DNA of 64,000 nucleotides from Ridgeia piscesae (Eukaryota > Annelida > Polychaeta > Sabellida > Siboglinidae), in assembly GCA_025642075.2 (NCBI GenBank), contig JAODUO010000074.1, forward strand, positions 405,001 to 469,000, read 5' to 3'. The first letter of the stretch is position 1. Every line of letters begins with the position of its first letter. The position numbers and the translations under genes were made by a program. Below, in pieces: positions 1 through 10,900 of the stretch. The notes under the pieces are model-generated. The model was not told the origin of the DNA. It did no database searches and saw only the letters and a list, made by a program, of their open reading frames with translations.

Positions 1-2010
1 ACATCATTTTGGAAATTCAGCAAAGCTACCCAAACGAAGATCCAGTCAGAATATTTGAAATATCTTACACACATAATTGGCCCAGAACAAGACAAAGAAC
101 AAAATCCTTTTGGTACTACATAAAATCACTCAATAAAAACTCAATAGGAATCTCACTACTAAACGATAAAGGCATCCTTCATACATATAGCAAATCCAAA
201 GCAGATATCCTCTCAAACCCATTCCAGTCTGTGTTCACCAATGAAAACCTAACCAACCTCCCCCAGCTCCCCAACCAAAACCAATCCACAGAAATGCCCC
301 AAATCCAAATTACAGTGAGAGGCTTTGAGAAATTACTGAAAGAGTTAACACCAAATAAAGCCCAAGGCCCAGACAACAGTCCTGCCAGAATGCTGAAGGA
401 AATGGCCTCTAGAATAGCACCCATCCTGACAATTATATTCCAGAAATCAATAAATTCCAGAACTCCCCCTTCAGAATGGTTGAAAGCACATATAATCCCT
501 ATCCACAAAAAAGAATGACAGAACCATTGCCTCAAACTATCGGCCAATCTCCCTCACCAGTATAACATGCAAAAGTCTTGAACATATCATATCCACATCA
601 ATCCATAAACATCTTGAAAGCTACAATATCCTCACTGACCGACAACACGGCTTCAGATCTAGGCGTTTCTGTGAGACTTCACTGCTCACAACTATCCATG
701 ACCTGACTAGCACCCTTGTACTGCTAGATTTCTCCAAGGTTTTCGACACTGTCCCCCATAATCGACTCCTCCAAAAATTAGATCATTACGGACCAGCACT
801 CACCTCTGGATTACATTTTTTTGACCAATAGATCTCAAGAAGTGCTGGTAGAAGGGTGCAAGTCGGGTCAGGTACACATGACTCTGGAATCCCACAGGGT
901 ACTGTTTTTGGACCCCTCCTCTTCCTCCTCTCTATAAATGACATGCCCACCAACATTTCTCCACGAACCTCCCTCAAACCTTTCGCCGACGACGCAATGC
1001 TCTACCGAAAAATCAATAATCACACCAACCAAGACAATCTACAGCAGGACCTTGACAGCCTAATCGACTGGGAACAATCTTGGCAAATGACTTTCAACCC
1101 CTCCAAATGTGAAATATTGCACATCACCAGATCAAAATCACCCACACACAATACATGACGAAACACTCAGAGCAGTACCACTAGCAACACACCTTGGCAT
1201 AGACATATCAAATGACCTCTCCTGGAACCCACACATCAAAAAGATAGTCAATAAAGCAAACAGCAAACTTGGATTCATTAAAAGAAACTTAAATATATTC
1301 CCCAGTCCACCAAGAGCTATGCCTATTGGAGTCTGGTCCGCCCACACCTCAAGTACTGCTGCCCGGTGTGGAACCCATATACCACCCGAAACATCAACCA
1401 TCTAGAGAGGGTCCAGCACCGGGCAGTAAGACTCGTGGTCCATAATTACAGCTGGAAACACTTGGATCCACGTTGGCCTCTGCCCTCTCCTGGCCAACAC
1501 TAGAACAGAGGAGGGCTGATGCCAGACTTTCCACCATGTATAAAATAACAAACAATCTCTTAGACATCAATCCCAACCAATACCTTATGCCCGGACACAG
1601 CCAAACAAGATCCAACCACCCACACAAATACAGACAAATATCAACTTCGCACAACTACTACAAATACAGCTTCTTTCCCCAAACAATAGCCCAGTGGAAC
1701 AGACTTCCTTCTAATGTATTTACCCTCAACAGTCTCGACGCCTTCAAGGGTGCATTGCAGGACATTAACCTGACAACTGCACCCTTCAGGCACCCCCAAT
1801 GTACCCCTCCACACCCCGTCCCTACCACACCCCTACCACACCCCACCCTCCCCATCATTGACTTCTACTTTTCCCCATCCACCCCACCCTAATCCCATAT
1901 TCCCAAACTTCCTGGTAACATATAGCCAGCCATCCTGAAACCGACCATCCATACTAAGGCGTGATGCCCCAGTAGGGGTCTTGTACTATAACGAATCGGA
2001 ATCAGAATCA
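1..2010 (+). mobile_element. Degenerate non-LTR retrotransposon (Jockey/CR1 group), reverse transcriptase and 3' end
   Basis: Translating the plus strand gives reverse transcriptase blocks in the right order but spread over all three frames. They are the KAQGPDNSPARML block near 355, NYRPISLTS near 536, QHGFRSRR near 645, catalytic box A (LDFSKVFDTVPHNRL) near 723, box B (SGIPQGTVFGPLL) near 886, catalytic box C FADDAMLY near 981, and the C-terminal FFPQTIAQWNRLP stretch near 1672. The frame changes and stops mean it cannot make a full protein. It would have copied its own RNA into DNA at a nicked target. No endonuclease is visible because the window starts inside the element. The 3' end near 1990-2010 is a short GAATCA-type tandem tail, as many CR1-like elements have. 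The exact family is not resolved. Confidence 0.9.
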
Positions 2011-2118
2011 GTGTGCGGCTGAAGTTTACCATGCCGCCTAACGGCAAGTGCAGGCTCCGTGAGGTGGCAGCACTTTGCACTTTTAAGCACCAACTCTTCT
2101 CGGCGTAGTTCCGCATGT

Positions 2119-2220
2119 GGTGTGTGTGTGTGTGTGTGTGTGCGTGTGCGTGTGCGTGTGTGTGTGCGTGTGCGTGTGCGTGTGCGTGTGCGTGTGCGTG
2201 TGCGTGTGTGTGTGTGTGCA
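2119..2220. repeat. TG/TGTGCG microsatellite
   Basis: About 100 bp of alternating TG with an interspersed TGTGCG hexamer phase. The run is purine-pyrimidine alternating throughout. It begins about 110 bp after the LINE tail. Confidence 0.95.
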
Positions 2221-2361
2221 TACGTGCATGTGTGCGTGTGTGATCTTGTCCGAGTACGTATTCTACTCCGCCAGTGGCTTTTGTCATTCCAGCTGCACGC
2301 AGGTTGCAAAGCTAAAGTTTCCTATAATTAACGTTGCACGTGTCTCTTACTTTGTGGTGGA

Positions 2362-2549
2362 CACGTCGCACTGTTCCAATCACAGAATTTCTTGTTGTCG
2401 TCCCACACGAGATTAGCTGGGCACGGACGGTCTTTGTACGTGAGTCCATTGCTGCATGTGCGTGTCGTACATGTGACAGCTGGTGCACGACTGGTGGTCG
2501 CCATTAGAATGGCCGGCACAGGAAGTGACGCACTCAGTGCTGCTTGGCT
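2362..2549 (-). pseudogene. Frameshifted chitin-binding peritrophin-A (CBM14) domain fragment
   Basis: On the minus strand, one frame (about 2549-2470) reads a Cys-rich stretch with CAGHSNGDHQSCTSC followed by a Tyr. A second frame (about 2475-2362) reads CSNGLTYKDRPCP, LVWDD, then FCDWNSATC. Together these have the Cys spacing and the final C-D-W of a peritrophin-A chitin-binding domain, a module of secreted chitin-associated proteins in cuticle, gut lining or shell matrix. The halves are one base out of frame near 2470. A possible splice acceptor (TTGGCTCAG) precedes the first half. No flanking exons or signal peptide were found, so it is most likely a relic exon, though a sequencing error in a live exon is possible. 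Confidence 0.5.
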
Positions 2550-2936
2550 GAGCCAAGACTCGAGACACTCCGCCGAATGACTTAGATAAACACAAAGCAT
2601 ACTTTATTAATCTCCGCAGGAAAATTGCATTGCTCCCTGAATGCCGCGTACAATTGAACATCAATTTAAAATCACACAAATAACGTCTCGCAAACGTATA
2701 AGTATATATTTATGTTAGGGGCGACCCCATAGTCTTGTGAAACATTCCCAGTCCAATCGGATTTTTCGAGCATATTCTATATATGCTTAGATCCGTAAAG
2801 AATGTGTCATGATAAACACAACACTAGATGAATGGCATGCAAATGTAAATTTCACAAAGATAACGTATTAACTAGACAAATGTCATAAATCCCTCCAGAT
2901 GGCGCCACTGTGGATTTATTTACAATCGAAATGTAT

Positions 2937-3197
2937 GGGGGGGGCTGAAACGCACGAAAAACCATTTATTGGATATGTGACCATGATATGATGAGGACTG
3001 AGCAACGATAATTTAACTAATTTTTCAAAGTTTGATATATTTGACGCTGGTCGTCGTCATTACCCTCGGGCTACATTTGCTTTGACTCGCTCCTATCTAA
3101 ACAATGTACATTTTCGAATTTTTCCTAATAATTTCATTAATAGACATTTATGTGCGAAAACAATAATTTGGCCGCCCTATTATACCGAGTAGGCGTA

Positions 3198-3242
<45 letters not shown>

Positions 3243-3605
3243 AGGTCGTTTGTATGCGTGTTTGAAATACAAAATGAAATGAAACTAAACGATTTATATC
3301 CAAGGAAACAAGTTAAACAGTGTGCAACTGCATTTTAAACGACACGTATAGAAATCATTTGCTGATATATATTATGCCTACAAGATACCATTGGACACAA
3401 TAGCCTTGTGTTCGCGCAGAAATGTGAATTACTAAAGTTATTCAGAAATAACCAAAGGTAAATCTAAATTGATTAGAAAGGAGCGAGTCAAACCAAAAGC
3501 AAGTCACGAGTAATGTTGGTGACGAGCGCCAAATACGTCGAACTGTGAAATTATGTAAACTATTGTGTTTGGCAATAGTTGTTCAAGTGTTTCAGCCCCC
3601 CCCCC
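2937..3605. mobile_element. DNA-transposon-like element with long divergent inverted ends
   Basis: The left end begins with eight G then CTGAAACGC. The right end is the complement, GTTTCAG then ten C. About 150 bp inside each end a second matching block occurs in inverted orientation, TTTGACTCGCTCCT at about 3089-3102 and its complement at about 3480-3493, with weaker similarity between. That gives diverged terminal inverted repeats of roughly 165 bp around a core of about 340 bp with no coding sequence. I see no clear target-site duplication, so the superfamily is unknown. Confidence 0.5.
3198..3240. repeat. AT microsatellite
   Basis: Near-pure alternating AT of about 43 bp, inside the element bounded by the G-run inverted ends. 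Confidence 0.9.
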
Positions 3606-5709
3606 AACAGTGTAACCTGTTATGGGCTGAAATATACTGCGTACGTGGGTTAAGTTACTGCATATTTACCTACATGGACATACGTCAGCCTGGCTCTCCA
3701 CTACACTGACGTCATCAGATTTACCAATCTTTGCGCAAACGAAAGAACACAATGATGATGGCATTGCATAAAAGGCAACGACGAAATCAAGAACTTTACT
3801 AGGACGTTGTTGCAATTGATACGTGCACGAGCATATATATGGACAGACAGGTACGCCCGCACGTGCGGGCACACCCACTTGATGAGCTAAAATCATGTTG
3901 TTCATTTTAGTTAAGGAGCGGCGTTTAATTTCAACGACGAATTTCATGTTGTTCTTAAGAAACAGATATATAATGATAATGATTTGACGCTGATCACGAC
4001 ACAACAAGCACCGTCAACGTAAGTGTGACAATTTCTTCATCTTCTTATTACAGATACTGGACTGGGCCCTTGCAGGGCGTTAAAAGTCCAACGAAGCTTA
4101 TGCGTTAGTGAGGCGGTGTATGCTCTCTTAAAACAAATAGTTAATATATTAAAAACAAGTATGTTAACACGTTAACAAAGTTTCCGGAAAGGCGGCCAAT
4201 GATATCTCGTGAGTTACGAGCGATCATTATGCGCCATCCGTGGATCAGGTAAACCGTATTTCAATCACCCGATTAAAATCATTTAGCTTAGTAAAACAGC
4301 TACAGTGCCCGACGATTAATGATCAAGATAGTAATGTCCGAAATACTTACTCGAGGCCGCCAACGCGAGAATGGCGTAGGGAACAACGACGACTTTACCG
4401 GACAACATCTTGCTTCTGGTCGCTTCACCAACAGTCGGGTCTTTAAATGCAAGCGCAGGTGTGTGCAGCGATGTGCCGTGAAGGTGTCAGCCACAGACCA
4501 AGAAGTGATGCCGTGATATACTCACTCCCCAGTTTTCTTTTGAGTCGCTGATCTACAACGTTTCAAATATATGTGTCGACGTGGACGAATTGGGCCAATG
4601 TCGTCGTATCGACTGTTATATGAATGATACCCAGAGGAGAGCATCAGATTTCATTAGGCATCAAAAGGGTAGTCAACTCAACCTACTGGCAGACGTAAAG
4701 TCTACGTGTTTTTCTGCAGACTTAGACCAAACGATGAACCTGATGTAGCCACGCGACGTAAACAACACTCGCACTATATAGGGCGTGCAAGTCGTGCGCG
4801 CGAAAACGAGGCTGGGGGCAGTTGGGGGCAGGAGGTCCATAATATACTCCATGTTAACATATAGGACTTTGTTTTGTTTTGGTCGTAATAATCGAACTGT
4901 CCCGAAATAGCGTATTTCAGTTATATTTTCCGAAGGATTATTACACGCAGAAGCAGTGGAACACTTTGCCGGTGACAATGATCACGGAAATCATGAATTT
5001 TAATCGATTATTATGGTGGTTACCATGGCAATAACGGCAAGTATATTGACTAATAATGAAGAGTGCCAGTTTTCGCGCAGTACAACCTGTTTGGGCCAAA
5101 CGTGTACATGTGATATGATTCTGTGCATTTAGACAACTTGTCAGATATAAGTGCTTATCGAAACCACAACGTACAGCAATGAAAAACGCAACTCCCGTAA
5201 AAGACACATATACAACTTAGCATCGTGTCGATTATCTGCACTACGTAAATCGCTATGTGTCTATGATAGTGTGGTAAACTCAATATTAAATCGGACATTT
5301 AAGATAAGAAACGTATAACACAAGATATTTATGAACTGATTTTCCTAGTATTCATCAGTCGGAAGCAACAACTGTCATCCATCGTTAGAATATTATTCTT
5401 GTGTCCAGTCCCCAATTAGTCTCGCTTAGTCCCCAATAAGCTCCAGTCGCGCGGAGTCACGCCATGTATCGTGACCCACTTGCAGGCCCTATAGCATAGT
5501 GCGGTCTGTGCCTTTTTGGCTTTTCTATTTTGCATGAACGTAAACAGGTTAATACAAGAACCTCACCCTGTACACATTGCATCGAATCCGTGTAATATAA
5601 TAATAGTATATTATATATAATTTTATAAATATAGAAATAGGTAAAACAGCCAACAATACAGTTATAAAGCTGACAATCTACTATATTACTCCTGCCAAAC
5701 TTAAATACT

Positions 5710-5748
<39 letters not shown>

Positions 5749-7992
5749 TTTGAGTTAAAAGGTATTATAAATATATATATCTACGTTTTTTTTAATAGCG
5801 GCCATTTTGGATTTTATACAAATTAGTAAACAATCCTATGGACAAACGTGTTTCGCTATATAAAGTCTTTGAAAGCTTATACAAATATGTAAATCTCGAG
5901 ATATTGAACAACTGTTAGAAAAGAAATTATAACATTGTTAATGTTTGACCTGACCTTGACCTTTAAAGTTGGGCAGCCCCCTCTCTAAAATTGTACGGTG
6001 CTAAGGTGTAACTGTTCCAAATGTTGTGTTTTGATTATATTAATCACGATCGTTCCCATAAGCGAGTTCACAAATTCGAGATATTGAGGAAAGTATTAGG
6101 CTCCTATACATTTCAATGGCGTAAACTAATTTGCATATTAATAGTTTTAAGGGTGCCAGTATGGCACCTTAGAGGGTTAGGAGGTCACAAAAATCATCGT
6201 GCAGACCGTAATGCACGCTTCACTGGCTGACGTCCAGACTAAGTCCCCAGTTACAGTGTGCGTGTGTGACACGAGGTCCCCAGTTGCGATCTTCAGAGAC
6301 GCATTTTAAATCACTTTTAAGGGGCTTAATTTAACTCAAATCAATAATGCACTGATGGTACGCACTATTTATCAGATAAACCACCATGTGGTTAAAATCA
6401 AGCTGGCTAACTCTTATATTCTATAAGTCCCCACTTACCATTACAAATATTAGAGTCCCCAGTTGGGCCTCTACACAAACATCGTGGGGAGGGGCAATTT
6501 CACGGCAGGTGTCATATTTACCCTATGACCAGATGCACTTTACGGGAGTGTCGTAAACTGTACCCATCAGTCGCAGTCTCTTATTCGAGTACGGTTCTTC
6601 CAGATGCAGTCTAGCACGCTGACGAGATATACTGAGTGTCCGGTATTCAGTTCCTTTTCGGCTTATATAATGGATACTACCAGAAATCTAAATAAATATA
6701 GTCTACCATTTATTTTCTCGACGCGCCCATAATATGTAATTCACTTGTTTTTGTTACCTTAGTTAAAACAATTCCAGGTAAGATTGCATTCGCGGATTTC
6801 ACATTTACTACGGATACATAGCTGTATTATCTTAAGTTACCAATGATAAACATCCTATTAATGCATGTTTATAATATGCATGCTACATTAACTCTGGGGG
6901 TGCGACTAATAAGCAGTGCGCGCGCTTCTACTTCCGCCTTTTCCATTAGGGCTTTTTCTGTTGCTAACTGAATACACCTGTCACGTGTCTGTGGCAATTA
7001 TTTTCAGCTAGAAATACTGAATTGTTTCTACACAGCAAACGAACAACACATTTCGTAGCGTAATGACAGCTGTTATTGCAAAATCTGACACTCGCTAAAC
7101 GACACAATACCGGAATGCAGACACCAAAGAAAACGACTGCAACTAGCAGTGGGACTACCGCTAACAACAAAGTTAACAGAGGCAGAATAAGCAACAACCG
7201 ATCTGTGACTTTGAGCCAACATTTCAACTGAAGTGAGCGCGAACCTTTCCTGGCGCCAGATTAGTTTCGTGTTTTAATATAACCCGCTTAAACTTTCATA
7301 GCATAATTAAGTATAAGCCGAAGTACACAGATCACATGGCGAGCGGTACAACAGAAGAATGATTCCACGATGCTATAAAATGCACACGTACAGTACAATT
7401 GCATAGCACTAATAATGGGTAAACAAAACACCTTCTCCAAAATGGCATGTGAAGAACAATTAACTAAATGACGGCAGTTCTACACAGGACGGCATATTCA
7501 TATCGCTATCATGCTAAATCCACATTATACTCAGGGTACGAATTATGAATTACCGTTGAGTTGCGAAAATTATTCTAACGCTAAAACAAGTTTCAACGAC
7601 GTTCGCCTCCTGTAAACGGAACATCAACTATCCACGTACCTGCTTGAAATCAGCAATGACTGGCCTCCATTACGATCTTGTCAGAAAATTGTCTAAATCG
7701 GCGCTTCTCATGACTTAGTACAAACACATTATACCTTCAAAAGGTTACACATACGTCAGACACATATTTCTCACGGATAAACAAAGTGTATTTACACTAA
7801 TAACTGTAAAGATCGATATAATTATTTATAATCAACACATGGAATATAATCCGGTCTGAAATATTACCGGCTGCGCGTGCGCAAACATCAGTACTAAAAT
7901 GAGACATTGTAACGGGTGATTTCCCCGTACAACACTGTTCTTATATCGTTCAAATTAAGCGCACGCACATGCTGTAGTTTACATTACTATGC
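3606..7992. other. Intergenic, 3' flank of the zinc-finger gene
   Basis: No convincing gene. Short open frames here lack domain similarity or splice context. The part nearest 7992 should hold the 3' UTR of the minus-strand zinc-finger gene. Reading that strand, the first poly(A)-like hexamers are a TATAAA variant near 7826 and an ATTAAA at 7278-7273; neither is decisive. A TGACCT/GACCTT direct-repeat stretch lies at 5946-5965. GTCCCCAGTT-like words recur near 5408, 6241, 6271 and 6453. Confidence 0.5.
5709..5748. repeat. TG microsatellite
   Basis: Uninterrupted (TG)n of about 40 bp in intergenic DNA. Confidence 0.95.
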
Positions 7993-10900
7993 CTAAGTGA
8001 TGTAACTAGAATTCAGTGGCACACCGAAGAGGTCCGGATGTGTCCGACGACGCTTCGACATTCTGCCGCCGACAGCCGGCTCGGTCTTGTTCGATCGCGT
8101 CTTTTCTTTCGCATCGCCATCATTGTTTTTGGCACTACTGTGCTGCGATACAGTTTTGCACACTTCGTCATTGCATGTTCGAGAGTCCATCGGCGGCGCA
8201 GACGCTTTCGATGTAGTTAGGTCACGCTTAGCTGATTTCACACTTGCGCTCTGTGGCACAACCGAAGTTCGATTTAAACTGCCGGCGTGCTCGGATGCTG
8301 TGCGCTTGAGATGCGACAGTTTTGTCTCTTTTCTTTTCACCATATGTGACGAATCTCGGCTACCGCGACCATCACGTTTCGACGAGTTTCCACGTTGCGT
8401 ATTGCTCTCACTACGAAGTACTTTGTCCGGATGTGACGTCGTCGACGCCACCAAATGTGTCTTTTCTCGCACAACACCGTGCGATGCATTCGGGAATCCC
8501 GAAGTTTCGCCACAGGTCAGGAGATTTCTACTCTCATCAGTTGTGTTACTAGTCGTGTAGTGTTCATGTGATTCCGACGATTTGATCGACGATGCTGTCG
8601 GCGGCTTGGAGGAGCTTTTCGTTCGTGTCGTTGACTTGGCGGGCGAACTGCAACTTTTGTCCGACGAACTGTGAGCGCTCAAAACACCGTGTCGCGACGT
8701 TGACTTGCGAACCCGCTTCTGTGGTGATAGCTTGTTCACGGCAGCGTTTTTGTTAGACCCAGCATCCGTTGAATGTCTATTCTGGACGGGCAACATCGTG
8801 CGACCTTTTGCGTGTTTGTCATCTGACGAGGTATTCGGCAGAACTGTTTTCAACGGCTCGGGTGCTTTCGACATGTGTTTGTGCTGCGGCGCGTTTATTT
8901 TGTGGATAGATCTGGTACGGCGGGGAGACGCACTCTGCAGCGCTTCCCCAAAAGACACGCGTTTCACTTTCTGCGACGTCGCAACGATCGCCGACACGCG
9001 CCTGCGAGGACACACCGATTTATTTAACGAACCGATCTGTGGCGCAGCTGACACGCTCGTTCCCGGCGTGTGTGAAGAGGACGGGGCGACGGATTTAACA
9101 TCGGCATCCGCAGAGACATCCCGTCCGTCTGCGGCATGTTTGTGGTCGACCTTCGCTTCTCCATGATCAGATTTTACAGATGTTTGCTTCGGTTGACGAC
9201 TTTCACGTCGCAGTTTCGTTGCGTCAACAGACGACAACGTCGAAACACAAGACTCCGAGAGATGCCGCTTTCGAGGTTTCATTTCGCACGCAGAACTGTG
9301 AGAAAGCGTACTGGTGTGGTCCGACCGTTGGTCAGCATCGCATGGCAATAAAGATATTTTTGAAGTTTTACACTTGGCCAATGTTTGCGGTGATTTGGTA
9401 CGGCTCAAACGTTGCTCCGTCGAATGCTTTCGCTGAGATGCTAATTTTGCAGTGATAGTACTCAAAGATAAATCTTGCGATTCGGACAATCGCCTGGTTG
9501 GAGACTTTTTCTTCTCGTGTGTTTCGGGTACTTGTCTGGTTGGAGATTCTGCCTCCTTTTCATGTGTTTGGCTGCGTCGTCTGGTTGGAGGTTTTGTTTC
9601 CTTATGTGATTCAGACAGTGGTCTAGTTGGAGATTTTGCTTTCTTCTCATGCAATTCGGATAACAGTCTGGCTGGTGATTTTGTTTCATGGCTTGTGAAG
9701 TCAGAAGAGCTTCTGCCAATCCCGACTTCAGCTGGGCAAGTATCTGAAGGCAACGATAGCGTTTCCGATGATCGTCTTACGCGACATATTCGTTCAGGTT
9801 GTCGAATATTCTGATGGGAAAGCAACACGCCTGCGCGCCTTTCCTTCGAATATGTTTTCACGGTTGATTTGTCCTTCTTTGCGGCAGTTAAACTTTCAAT
9901 GGAATGTTCGCGAGATTGCGAGATGCCGTCATTTACCGGCTGCGATACCTGCGAATTTGCTTCGTCAGTAGTGGATTTTACGACCAAGCCGGACATTTGT
10001 TTTGATCGCTTACCGACGTACACGACATGCTGCGGCGTCGGTGGATTCTCCGATAGCCACGGCAGCGAGCTGTTGGGTACAGGGCGGCGGTCGCCTGTAA
10101 GCCATGGAGACCTCGCGTCCACTTTCAACCACCTGTCGAAGCTAGACTGCGGCACCTGGGTGCTTAACGCTAACGGTTTTTCATCTTCGGCCGCGTGTGC
10201 GTCCTTAGTCGTATCACGGCTGTCCGGGTGTGTCGCATCGGCGGCAGGTTTTCCGACTTCAGACGAGTCGTCGCACTTGTTCATGTTGCTGTTCGCAACA
10301 TCGTCCACTGAACATATCGCGTCAGTATCACTTTCGCGCACGTCGGTAAATACGCGGCTGGCTGGTTTCAGGTCTGCTGTGTCACAGTCCGGTTTAACGC
10401 AGTCCACGTCGTAGGTAGATTTCGCGTTCTCCACCGCTACGTCGGAGTCCAGTTTGACGGGTTCGGCGTGGACGTGGTGCTTGGTCGCCATGTGCGTGCG
10501 CCACGCACGCGCCATCACGAACATCCTGCCGCACTCGCTGCAGCGCCACAGCAGCTTCGTCGCGATGATCGTGTGCGTCTCGTCGCCGAGCTGTCGCCAG
10601 GGCCAGGCCGTCGACTTCTTCTTGTGTATGCGGCTCATGTGTCGCTCCAGGTGGTAGCGTCTCGTGTACTGCTCCCCACACAGCTGACACTCGCACAGGA
10701 ACCCGGTCACCGGGTGGGGCATCTTCTGCGGAGGCTCGACGGGAGCCGCTGCAGCATACAACCGATCGGGGCTGCTTCGTTTATGAGAGACTGAAGACCC
10801 GCACTCCGCCGGTTGTGTGTCGTTAGCGGAAACCGAAATAACTACTATCGTATCGTTGGTATGGGTTTGTGTCACCGAATCATCCGGTGAAACAGACGAT

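Noticed and set aside
6964..7227. Hydrophobic 87-codon minus-strand frame resembling a membrane peptide
   Set aside because: It begins at a non-ATG codon, has no family similarity or splice context, and lies in the probable 3' flank of the zinc-finger gene.
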